From a virus: DNA of 20,615 nt. The stretch lies in the IMG/VR virus record IMGVR_UViG_3300024520_000588, positions 1 to 20,615 of that record; one strand, written 5' to 3'. The translations under genes were made by a program, and so were the position numbers. Below, piece after piece: positions 1-5,099 of this stretch; the first letter of the stretch is position 1; each line of letters begins with the position of its first letter. A model generated the notes under the pieces. That model was given only the letters and a program-made list of their open reading frames with translations, was not told where the DNA came from and did no database searches.

Positions 1-1
1 T

Positions 2-424
2 AAGAAGGTGATATGGTTGTACGATTCATTCAAAGGGATGCCTTCATCACATGAGCCGACGGATCTTGAACAGTATCCTCAAGGAAGATTCGGCAACGCA
101 TCGGCTGATGCAATACTCGATATCTCTGACTACAAGAGGCTTAGAGTTGTCGCTGGTTGGCTGCCCGAATCTATGATGAACATCACAGTAAGATACTGCT
201 TTGTATATCTGGATCTTGACCACTATGAAGGCACGATCCATACACTCAAGTGTCTCTGGCACCGTATCATCCTAGGTGGTGGAGTCTTGTGTGACGATTG
301 GTTTCCTCAACGACCCAAGATCCTTGCGACCAGAGCTATAAAGGAATTTGTTGCAAGCGTTGAGGATCTTGAGATGGTGGAATACCCTGCCCGCAATCAA
401 GTCCTTTTGGTTAAAAGGAGCTGA
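2..424 (+). CDS. TylF/MycF-like O-methyltransferase, C-terminal part (5' end outside window)
   Basis: The reading frame is open to the left edge. The GTG at 8 is probably internal, because the residues from there (IWLYDSFKGMP) match the middle of the macrocin O-methyltransferase (TylF/MycF) family and not an N-terminus. Two further family signatures follow: DLDHYEGT, like the Asp-rich metal-binding D-x-D-x-Y-x-x-T stretch, and GGGVLCDDW, like the conserved GG....DDY segment. Enzymes of this family transfer a methyl group from S-adenosylmethionine to a sugar hydroxyl. In phages and polysaccharide clusters such genes often modify surface glycans or accompany glycosyltransferases, but the substrate cannot be inferred here. 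The gene ends at TGA and is followed by about 700 non-coding bases, so it closes a separate transcription unit. Family membership rests on remembered motifs, not on a search. Confidence 0.7.
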   Translation, partial: KKVIWLYDSFKGMPSSHEPTDLEQYPQGRFGNASADAILDISDYKRLRVVAGWLPESMMNITVRYCFVYLDLDHYEGTIHTLKCLWHRIILGGGVLCDDWFPQRPKILATRAIKEFVASVEDLEMVEYPARNQVLLVKRS

Positions 425-473
425 TACCATTAAGGTATTGGCTAGGTGCAAGGATCGGCGTCCTTATTTGCGG

Positions 474-561
474 TGCTTGCATGGATCTTGTGTAAGGAGT
501 CGGGTATCGGATGTTGTATATCATTGCTTGTATGGATCTTGTGTATTGAGTCGGGTATCGG
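474..561 (+). repeat. Two direct copies of a 37-bp repeat
   Basis: Copies at 474-510 and 525-561 match at 34 of 37 positions with a 51-bp period. Each contains ATGGATCTTGTGTA followed by GAGTCGGGTATCGG. The second runs directly into an overlapping variant TCGGGCATCGG (558-568). The inverse of both halves reappears in the control region (CCGATACCCGA at 5045, CCGATGCCCGA at 5282, CAAGATCCAT at 4796 and 5303). Function unknown. Confidence 0.8.
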
Positions 562-631
562 GCATCGGACTGTATAGATTATACTATAGAGGACTACCAT
601 TCTAAGTGATATTACTTACTGGTGGAGCATT

Positions 632-645
632 GGACTTATAAGTCC
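632..645. repeat. 14-bp perfect palindrome GGACTTATAAGTCC
   Basis: The sequence is its own reverse complement, a typical form for a dimeric protein's binding site. The half GGACTTATRAG recurs at 796-806, 4789-4799 (one variant base pair) and 4825-4835, and as AGACTTATGAG at 4721-4731. All copies lie in non-coding DNA. Confidence 0.7.
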
Positions 646-795
646 TTTCATACCATAGGGTTACTAGATACTGTTACTGACTTAGAAAAGCAAAACCTAT
701 ATATAATACTCTCTTTTTATTCTACTTTTAAGATTACCAAAGTCTATAAAGTATTAGTAAAGAATAGTAAATTCTTATAACTCCTTGTGGTATTT

Positions 796-806
796 GGACT
801 TATGAG
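796..806 (+). repeat. GGACTTATGAG dispersed motif
   Basis: This copy is identical to 4825-4835 in the control region about 4 kb away and shares its first eight bases with the palindrome at 632-645. It lies in AT-rich non-coding DNA. Confidence 0.6.
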
Positions 807-1047
807 CTTACTAACTATAGAGGTAAGTAAAACAAAGTAAACTGATATACTCGTGTGTTTCTTGGAACTGATTCGTGCAGGATTGTATTGCCGCAAATGA
901 GTCAGTTTCATTGATCTTGGACGAAATAATTTTATGACGAATCTTGATTACCAATCGTCATGATCAGGGCCAAATTATTGCGAGATTCAACTTCCCAAGT
1001 GTCTATGAGAGAGGGCAACCGATTCTCCTATTCTGGTTTATCAGACG

Positions 1048-1060
1048 CCGATACCCGACT
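1048..1060 (-). repeat. CCGATACCCGACT, inverted copy of the motif in the 37-bp repeats
   Basis: These 13 bases are the exact reverse complement of the AGTCGGGTATCGG found at 498-510 and 549-561. The site lies about 50 bases beyond the terminator hairpin of the leftward cluster. It belongs to the wider CCGATNCCCGA family (see findings). Confidence 0.75.
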
Positions 1061-1108
1061 GTTGAATCTGGAAGATTCAATTCTTTCACAAGATTGGACA
1101 CAAAAAAT

Positions 1109-1143
1109 GGCTCCCGCACCCAAGGATCTTGGGTGCGGGAGCC
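1109..1143 (-). terminator. Intrinsic terminator of the leftward cluster
   Basis: Two perfect 16-nt complementary arms (GGCTCCCGCACCCAAG and its reverse complement) surround a GAT loop. Read leftward, the hairpin is followed by ATTTTTTGTGT, so a GC-rich stem plus U-run is complete for transcripts coming from the leftward genes. The last of these genes ends at 1150, seven bases away. Read rightward there is no T-run, so termination should be one-directional. Confidence 0.9.
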
Positions 1144-1149
1144 AAGTAT

Positions 1150-1449
1150 TCAGATCAAGATCAACTCATTGCGCAATGCTTTGATCACTTCCGTACGATT
1201 ATAGACCCAATATTCAGGCAAATGGCCCTTGTGAGCGAGCATGACACACTTCAAAATGCAAATCTTCAAGCCAATTACATTGTCGATCCAATCAGGCTGG
1301 TACTCGATATTCAACCAATCCTCATGATCGAGCTTACACCACATCCTACCCTTCTCGACACCATCGACAAAGACTTCGATCAGGTAGCTTCCTTCACCCC
1401 AATCAGCGATATTGATCGCATAACGGGGCGTGATATCCACAACTATCAA
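1150..1449 (-). CDS. Hypothetical protein (99 aa), probable frameshifted start
   Basis: I do not recognise a family. The protein is acidic and rich in W and Y, with alternating hydrophobic stretches (IVVDITPRYAI near the start, YLIEVFVDGVEKG near residue 22) that suggest a small beta-rich fold. The open frame can start only at TTG (1449) or GTG (1440), and neither has a Shine-Dalgarno site. A strong GGAGG lies at 1477-1473, nine bases before ATG 1463, but that frame reads M-R-K-I-A and stops. One extra T in the GCTTG at 1453-1449 would join the two as MRKIAL-IVVDIT, a natural-looking N-terminus. The gene is the last before the terminator, and a 22-bp inverted-repeat arm (1485-1506) lies just upstream of the RBS. 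Confidence 0.65.
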   Translation of the reverse strand: MIVVDITPRYAINIADWGEGSYLIEVFVDGVEKGRMWCKLDHEDWLNIEYQPDWIDNVIGLKICILKCVMLAHKGHLPEYWVYNRTEVIKALRNELILI

Positions 1450-1484
1450 GCAATCTTACGCATTTTAAGCGTCCTCCGGGCTGC

Positions 1485-1506
1485 CCGATCCCCGATTCGG
1501 CGTCCC
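1485..1506 (+). repeat. Left copy of a 22-bp inverted repeat
   Basis: It pairs with 1830-1851 in inverted orientation, 21 of 22 positions matching, and includes CCGATCCCCGATTCGG. This copy lies 22 bases upstream of ATG 1463 of the last leftward gene, and its partner lies upstream of the next gene. It carries one CCGATNCCCGA motif. Confidence 0.85.
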
Positions 1507-1516
1507 CGCAAGAAGA

Positions 1517-1807
1517 TTAGAGATGATCCGGGCGATGCAACATTGCAACGCATTTGATGTGATACTCGCTCCCATCGGGAGCCATAGCGATTGTGTGAGA
1601 TCCGGTCTTCGCTTCAAAGATTACCTCGCCTTCTTGGCCGGAATGCGAGATTATGATGCTCGATTTGGCGATTCCATGCTTCGGGCAGACTGCCAGAAAC
1701 TCACCACGAGCATTTGTGATGATCCAAGGGTCGGCCGGGATTATGTCTGTCAATCCTTGAGCCTTTGCTTCTTCCCTTACATCATCCCCAGGGTGATCAT
1801 TTGCCAT
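1517..1807 (-). CDS. Hypothetical protein (96 aa)
   Basis: The gene starts at ATG 1807, with AAGGAA about ten bases upstream. No family is recognised. The N-terminal 30 residues are polar and charged. The centre reads as a compact beta-rich domain from about residue 28 to 88 (WIITNARGEFLAVCPKHG, then SIIISHSG, VIFEAKTG). It contains a CPKHG turn and a later single Cys (KCVAML), which could bind a metal, though no complete zinc-finger pattern is present. An inverted-repeat arm (1830-1851) and a CTGGAGCGTATT element (1874-1887) lie just upstream, with a TATAAT hexamer between the latter and the gene. It may therefore have its own promoter. Confidence 0.7.
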   Translation of the reverse strand: MANDHPGDDVREEAKAQGLTDIIPADPWIITNARGEFLAVCPKHGIAKSSIIISHSGQEGEVIFEAKTGSHTIAMAPDGSEYHIKCVAMLHRPDHL

Positions 1808-1829
1808 AAATCACCATTTCCTTTCCGCA

Positions 1830-1851
1830 GGGACACCGAATCGGGGATCGG
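1830..1851 (-). repeat. Right copy of a 22-bp inverted repeat
   Basis: This is the reverse complement of 1485-1506 with one mismatch. It contains TCGGGGATCGG and lies 22 to 45 bases upstream of the ATG at 1807. The pair brackets the gene 1517-1807. Confidence 0.85.
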
Positions 1852-1867
1852 AGGTTCACGATTCGGC

Positions 1868-1873
1868 ATTATA
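1868..1873 (-). promoter_or_regulatory. Possible -10 hexamer TATAAT for gene 1517-1807
   Basis: A perfect TATAAT on the minus strand lies 60 bases before the start codon. The expected -35 position holds the repeat CCAATACGCTCCAG instead of a TTGACA-like sequence. If real, the promoter would depend on an activator or use a phage-specific element. Confidence 0.35.
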
Positions 1874-1887
1874 CTGGAGCGTATTGG
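1874..1887 (-). repeat. 14-bp upstream element, copy A
   Basis: Read leftward it is CCAATACGCTCCAG, one of four copies of a CCGATACGCTCCAG element found upstream of leftward genes (also 2373, 4032 and 4288). This copy abuts the TATAAT at 1868-1873. Confidence 0.75.
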
Positions 1888-1911
1888 GCAAGCGCACCGT
1901 CTCGTTGAGGG

Positions 1912-2346
1912 TTAGTGGTTGCGGATGAACAGTTGAATCTTGTGGCTGTCCCATTTGTCACGGGCACGTTGAACCTTGCTTGTGTCCGAATCGCCAAGAT
2001 CCATTGTCGCGTCGTTCATAAAGGACGTGAGTACAGATGCAATCATTGATTGCACGTGATGTTCGTTGAAGGTGCGACCCGTGGACTTACGCGACATTGA
2101 CGGTCTTGCTGCGGTCTGTTCCTTGAACAGCGCAAGCAACGCTTGTGCGATTCCGCCGGAGATTTCGGCATCCTCGGGGAGTCCAAGGATCACGGCTTCA
2201 ACGGCTCCACGAATCGGGCCTTCATCGACAAAGCCATCTTCGACGGCTTTACCGACATTCTCACCAAATTCGACTTGAGAATCTTCGTCTTTGAGCACTG
2301 GCAATTGTGCTAGAATCGCCAAGAGAATTTTCTTCCACATGAGCAT
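1912..2346 (-). CDS. Hypothetical protein (144 aa)
   Basis: The start is ATG 2346 (GGAAAG five bases upstream) or ATG 2340. The frame continues upstream to a GTG at 2442, but that would place the repeat 2373-2386 inside the protein and lacks a ribosome site. The protein begins MLMWKKILLAILAQLPVL, a basic-then-hydrophobic or amphipathic segment. An acidic helical part follows (GENVGKAVEDGFVDEG, then AVEAVILGLPEDAE, then GIAQALLALFKEQ), and then a basic C-terminal half after residue 75 (SMSRKSTGRTFNEHHVQSM). No family is recognised. The hydrophobic N-terminus is only about 11 residues after the lysines, short for a membrane span. Confidence 0.7.
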   Translation of the reverse strand: MLMWKKILLAILAQLPVLKDEDSQVEFGENVGKAVEDGFVDEGPIRGAVEAVILGLPEDAEISGGIAQALLALFKEQTAARPSMSRKSTGRTFNEHHVQSMIASVLTSFMNDATMDLGDSDTSKVQRARDKWDSHKIQLFIRNH

Positions 2347-2372
2347 TCTCGCTTTCCAGACGATGCGCTTAC

Positions 2373-2386
2373 CTGGAGCGTATCGG
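2373..2386 (-). repeat. 14-bp upstream element, copy B
   Basis: On the minus strand it is CCGATACGCTCCAG, the full consensus. It lies 27-40 bases upstream of ATG 2346. It has the same orientation as copies A and C relative to the gene it precedes. Confidence 0.75.
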
Positions 2387-2571
2387 TCAGACGCCGGGAG
2401 ATTCAAGGGGCACATGTGCATAATCCCCGCTGCTATGTACACTTGCGGCGACGATTGTCATTTATAGGCTTGCCTTGAACCATAAATCGGGAGCCGGAAG
2501 GCATCCCGGATTGTTAGCCAAAGAATGCCATTTGGATTGGTCGCACGTCCCGAATCCTTATCCGGGCGATC

Positions 2572-2582
2572 CCGATCCCCGA
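2572..2582 (+). repeat. CCGATCCCCGA motif between two leftward genes
   Basis: This member of the CCGATNCCCGA family lies in the 263-base gap between the genes ending at 2610 and starting at 2346. The gap otherwise holds no convincing gene. The only frames are a ten-residue one and a 23-residue one without ribosome sites. Confidence 0.6.
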
Positions 2583-2609
2583 CGCCTGAACCTTCCGGCC
2601 TTGGAAGAT

Positions 2610-2861
2610 TTAGTCCTTGTACCGTCTCATCCGAGTGTTGATGGGCACGATCTTCACCAAACCCGCCTTGATGAGCGGGATTGCGTGCGTTTCCAAGCAA
2701 CCATTCAGCTTCGCTTCAAGAATCTTCTCCGCCTTTTTGGCTTCCGCGACACCTTCTTGGAGCGTTTGGACATTCTCCACGATCCGAGTCAGGTCGCCTT
2801 CGATTTCGTCCTGCGGGTGCAGTTCCAATTCCACAGCTTCGACCAGGGTGATTCCGTTCAT
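2610..2861 (-). CDS. Hypothetical protein (83 aa), helical
   Basis: The chosen start is ATG 2861, because AAAGGA lies eight bases upstream. The in-frame GTG at 2867 is too close to that site. The sequence is strongly acidic at the N-terminus (VEAVELELHPQDEIEGDL). A heptad-like helix follows (IVENVQTLQEGVAEAKKAEKILEAKL, about residues 28-53), which could form a coiled coil. The tail is basic (KIVPINTRMRRYKD). No family is recognised. A 31-bp repeat shared in inverted form with the next upstream gene lies at 2905-2935. Confidence 0.7.
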   Translation of the reverse strand: MNGITLVEAVELELHPQDEIEGDLTRIVENVQTLQEGVAEAKKAEKILEAKLNGCLETHAIPLIKAGLVKIVPINTRMRRYKD

Positions 2862-2904
2862 AAGCACCGTCCTTTCACCAAGGCCGGACGATTCAAGCGT
2901 CGGT

Positions 2905-2935
2905 GATTCACGTGACCTGAATGTGGCTCCCTTGT
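2905..2935 (-). repeat. 31-bp inverted repeat, copy 1
   Basis: The copy pairs with 4001-4031 in inverted orientation, 27 of 31 positions matching, and all four differences are transitions. It contains GGGAGCCACA and CACGTGAATC (reading leftward). It sits between the stop of the gene 2940-3938 and the start at 2861. Confidence 0.85.
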
Positions 2936-2939
2936 GGTG

Positions 2940-3938
2940 CTACTTCTTGCCAGCCTTGGCGGGTTTCTTCGCCGCTTCGGCCTTCTTGTCCTCGGCGACC
3001 TTGAACTCTTCGTCGATCTTGTGCAGGGTGCCGAGGTCGCAACGCTGCACGCATCCGAGGATTTTCTTCATGATCTCGGATTTCATCTGGCCCGCTTGGA
3101 CGCGAGCATCGAAGACGGGCTTTTCGTCTTCGCCCTTGGCGGCGGCCGCTTCCGCTTCCGCCTTGCCACGGACTTCCTTGTCAGCGGAGCGCAAGCCATC
3201 CTTGTGATCGATGACTTCGTTCCACAGCTTCAAGGCTTCCGCACCCCAGCCGGTGTCTTCGTCCCACGAGTCCGCATTGGCTTGCGCCGCAGCGATCTTG
3301 CGGAATTCGGCAAGGGTGAAGTTCGCGATCATGTCCTTGTACTTCTTCTCCTGGTGGAGAATGAACTGCGTGTAGGCAGCCTTCGGACACAGGATCATCT
3401 GCAAGGATTGGATCGTGCCATTCTTCAACACGTCCATTCGCAGCGTTTCCTTGACTTGGATCGCGAATTCCTTCAAAGCCTGCTTGAACGTCCGACCCGA
3501 AGCGAGGTAGGACACCATTTGACGCAACAGTCCACCCACACCCAAGCCCTTTTGGGCCGAATGATCGGCACGAATGTCGTGCTCTTCTTCCGGCGTCTTG
3601 GGATTGTAGACTTGCACCGGGACGCCACCGTGTTCGTCGATGTACGCTTGGTATTCGGCCGGATGGTTTTTGGCCCATTCGGCGAATCCCAAGGTTTCCC
3701 GGTTCCCACGCATGACGATGTAGTCGGTATCCGGATCGTCCGGATTGACGGCCTTCACGACGACGGCGAACTGCACACCATTTTCGTGCAGGTATTCGCC
3801 CATGTGGCCTTCCGCATAGTCGTCATTGTCCCGGAAATTGTTGTGCTTCTCGACGATCAAACGCGCGAGATTCACGAACACGACCGGGAGTGTCAACAGG
3901 AATGACAGGTTGGTCTTCTTTCGACTTTTCTGGCTCAA
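2940..3938 (-). CDS. ParB/Srx-fold-like protein (332 aa)
   Basis: The likely start is TTG 3938, preceded by GGAAAAGAGAG. The frame remains open to 4157, but the upstream part is Pro/Arg-rich, covers the repeat 4001-4045 and overlaps the next gene. Residues 17-100 follow the layout of a ParB N-terminal domain. FVNLARLIVEKHNNFR resembles the first strand and N-x-R. YLHENGVQFAVVV resembles the ESI..NG..qPIvV helix-strand. DYIVMRGNRETLGF resembles YeIiaGhRRl.A, with GNR in place of GxRR, and VPVQVYNP is the following strand. A helical middle (GVGGLLRQMVSYLASGRTFKQALKEFA) comes next. The C-terminus ends in a Lys/Ala-rich tail (KAEAAKKPAKAGKK), which often contacts DNA. ParB-like proteins bind DNA sites and act in partition, regulation or as nucleases. 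The assignment is by pattern only. Confidence 0.55.
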   Translation of the reverse strand: MSQKSRKKTNLSFLLTLPVVFVNLARLIVEKHNNFRDNDDYAEGHMGEYLHENGVQFAVVVKAVNPDDPDTDYIVMRGNRETLGFAEWAKNHPAEYQAYIDEHGGVPVQVYNPKTPEEEHDIRADHSAQKGLGVGGLLRQMVSYLASGRTFKQALKEFAIQVKETLRMDVLKNGTIQSLQMILCPKAAYTQFILHQEKKYKDMIANFTLAEFRKIAAAQANADSWDEDTGWGAEALKLWNEVIDHKDGLRSADKEVRGKAEAEAAAAKGEDEKPVFDARVQAGQMKSEIMKKILGCVQRCDLGTLHKIDEEFKVAEDKKAEAAKKPAKAGKK

Positions 3939-4000
3939 TGTGAGACTCTCTTTTCCAGTAGGGTGGAGCGGGACCGACTGTCCCGAGCAACTCCAAAGGA

Positions 4001-4031
4001 ACAAGGGAGCCACACCCAAGCCACGTGAATC
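4001..4031 (+). repeat. 31-bp inverted repeat, copy 2
   Basis: This is the partner of 2905-2935. It lies 63-93 bases upstream of TTG 3938 and is immediately followed by copy C of the 14-bp element (4032-4045), so two kinds of repeat are joined here. Confidence 0.85.
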
Positions 4032-4045
4032 CTGGAGCGCATCGG
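4032..4045 (-). repeat. 14-bp upstream element, copy C
   Basis: Read leftward it is CCGATGCGCTCCAG, one base different from the consensus. It lies upstream of the gene 2940-3938 and directly adjoins the 31-bp repeat. With copy D (4288-4301), in opposite orientation, it brackets the small gene 4090-4263. Confidence 0.75.
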
Positions 4046-4089
4046 CAGGCCCACTAGGGGCGATGAAGGCGGGATAGGGGAAGTGAGTT

Positions 4090-4263
4090 TTAGTAGCACG
4101 AACGCGCCACTGTGTGGAGGGCCACATAACTGGCCCGAATCTCCGAGAAGTCTGCATCCGGTTGCACGAGTGTGTTCCACGACAGGCCCGCCACGGTTTT
4201 CACCGTGATCCGAGTCCATCCGTCGTGGAATCCACCGCGAATGGTGTTGATGATGGTACGCAT
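4090..4263 (-). CDS. Small hypothetical protein (57 aa)
   Basis: This short gene has an excellent start: ATG 4263 with GGAGA seven bases upstream. It encodes a 57-residue protein beginning MRTIINTIRGGFHDGWTR and ending VALHTVARSCY before TAA. The protein is mildly basic, without a signal peptide or obvious membrane span, and I do not recognise a family. Inverted copies of the 14-bp element (4032-4045 and 4288-4301) bracket it. Its codon use and GC content fit the neighbouring leftward genes. Confidence 0.65.
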   Translation of the reverse strand: MRTIINTIRGGFHDGWTRITVKTVAGLSWNTLVQPDADFSEIRASYVALHTVARSCY

Positions 4264-4287
4264 GGGCAAATCTCCATAGTGAGGTTG

Positions 4288-4301
4288 CCGATACGCTCCA
4301 G
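4288..4301 (+). repeat. 14-bp upstream element, copy D (opposite orientation)
   Basis: It reads CCGATACGCTCCAG on the + strand, identical to copy B on the - strand. It lies 25-38 bases upstream of the ATG at 4263. Confidence 0.75.
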
Positions 4302-4430
4302 TCGGAGGATCTTTCAGCTTACGTTTCGTCCGCGCACTTCCGTGCCCGCAGCCTACAATCCTCCTAATTGTAACCCCTACTCATCCGCGCCTGGTATACG
4401 CGGGTATTCGGGTTGTGTTCGCCTATACTC

Positions 4431-4697
4431 CTACTGCATAGCCCTCCACTTCTCCGCACGTGTGCGGTTTCGGCGTTGTCGGCAGGTTACGGCAGCACGT
4501 GCATACCGTTGTAGTTCGTCCCGGTTGCGGCAGGGGACCGGTTGACCCGGTTCAAGCCTGTCCGCATAGGTATCAGAGGGCTGATACCCTGGACATATTT
4601 TCTTTTCCATACCTAGCTCAGACCTCCATCCCCCGTCGGGCGGGGTGCCCCGTCCGCAACATGCGGACAAGAGTAAGAGAAGCAGATAGCGTGCCAA
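4431..4697 (-). CDS. Possible small lipoprotein (88 aa)
   Basis: The frame starts at TTG 4697 and reads ARYLLLLLLSACCGRG, in which L-S-A-C is a perfect lipobox for signal peptidase II and lipid attachment. The mature part has further Cys residues, is Arg-rich at the end (CRQRRNRTRAEKWRAM) and ends at TAG 4431. Phages use small lipoproteins as outer-membrane spanins (Rz1) or for superinfection exclusion, so either role is possible if the host has an outer membrane. Doubts: no clear Shine-Dalgarno site precedes the TTG, the signal peptide is short (12 residues before Cys), and the Arg-rich part could be a chance frame in GC-rich DNA. A shorter version from the internal ATG (MEKKICPGYQ) has GGAGG 12 bases upstream. 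Confidence 0.35.
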   Translation of the reverse strand: MARYLLLLLLSACCGRGTPPDGGWRSELGMEKKICPGYQPSDTYADRLEPGQPVPCRNRDELQRYARAAVTCRQRRNRTRAEKWRAMQ

Positions 4698-4776
4698 ACT
4701 TGTAACCCGTTGGTATGTATAGACTTATGAGAATACTATAATAGTAGATGATGGATCATGGGCTGGCCTGTAACCT

Positions 4777-4837
4777 GTTGACACCAAAGGACTTACAAGA
4801 TCCATATAAGTTGTTGACAGTAAAGGACTTATGAGAT
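4777..4837 (+). repeat. Tandem 25-bp repeat starting GTTGACA
   Basis: Copies at 4777-4801 and 4813-4837 match at 21 of 25 positions with a 36-bp period. Each begins GTTGACA and contains AAAGGACTTA. The TTGACA would suit a -35 box, but no good -10 hexamer lies 17 bp downstream of either copy. A more diverged third unit starts at 4701. Confidence 0.7.
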
Positions 4838-4856
4838 TACACCTTCCAGACCACGT

Positions 4857-4876
4857 TATACTACATTGTTAGTATA
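4857..4876. promoter_or_regulatory. Operator-like inverted repeat TATACTA-N6-TAGTATA
   Basis: Perfect 7-bp arms surround CATTGT. The size and symmetry suit a dimeric repressor or activator site. It also contains -10-like words on both strands. Confidence 0.45.
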
Positions 4877-5044
4877 GTGCACTTGTGAATTTCTGACGTA
4901 CTTGCGCCCCTTTATTGTCAATGCCTCTACCCTAATCTCTAAGTCTAGTTATATCAACAGGTTACAACTATGCTACCTATGGATACTCAAGTCATCTGAA
5001 GCATAGATACCATAACCTGTTGCCCTGTAACGGGTTGCATGTTA

Positions 5045-5055
5045 CCGATACCCGA
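5045..5055 (-). repeat. CCGATACCCGA motif
   Basis: This is an exact inverted copy of the TCGGGTATCGG in the 37-bp repeats at 474-561, situated immediately after the last TGTAAC iteron. Confidence 0.65.
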
Positions 5056-5099
5056 TGCATGTGACAAAATACGTCAATAGGGATGTTAGGGTGAGCACC

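Larger units (their letters stand above)
425..1108. other. Non-coding, repeat-bearing intergenic region
   Basis: No convincing gene is present on either strand. Open frames here are short, lack Shine-Dalgarno sites and cross the repeats. The segment from about 650 to 850 is clearly richer in A and T than its surroundings. It holds a 37-bp direct repeat (474-561), a 14-bp palindrome (632-645), a second GGACTTATGAG (796-806), two ACTATAGAGG decamers (583-592 and 814-823) and an inverted CCGATACCCGACT (1048-1060). The same short words recur in the control region near 4700-5300, so the two gaps seem related. Confidence 0.7.
4701..5037. repeat. Five iteron-like copies of TGTAACCYGTTG
   Basis: Copies: 4701-4712 (TGTAACCCGTTG), 4769-4780 (TGTAACCTGTTG), 4955-4966 (exact inverted TGTAACCTGTTG), 5011-5022 (CATAACCTGTTG) and 5026-5037 (TGTAACGGGTTG). 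Spacing is irregular. Two of the copies head the larger repeat units that continue into GACTTATGAG-type sequence. Confidence 0.75.

Noticed and set aside
603-690. tRNA-like sequence (GGTGGAGCATTGGACTTATAAG resembles a D-arm and anticodon loop)
   Set aside because: The anticodon stem cannot form with a seven-base loop, no GTTCRA T-arm follows, and the GGACTTATRAG part is a dispersed palindromic motif found at four other places.
2458-2700. An 80-residue - strand frame overlapping the 83-residue helical gene
   Set aside because: It overlaps a better-supported gene in another frame, has unusual composition and contains the CCGATCCCCGA repeat. The overlapped gene has the better ribosome site.
2934-3905. 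A 323-residue + strand open frame opposite the ParB-like gene
   Set aside because: Its composition (L, V, H, R, D, F) is that of an antisense shadow. It has no ribosome site, and it begins over the 31-bp repeat region.
3880-3938. Membrane anchor at the N-terminus of the 332-residue protein (NLSFLLTLPVVFVNLARLIVE)
   Set aside because: The hydrophobic stretch is interrupted by N and R and aligns with the first strand of a ParB-like domain, so a buried strand is more likely than a membrane span.
4540-4570. GGTTCAAGCC resembling a tRNA T-loop
   Set aside because: The flanking bases do not form a T-stem, and no acceptor or anticodon stem is found around it.
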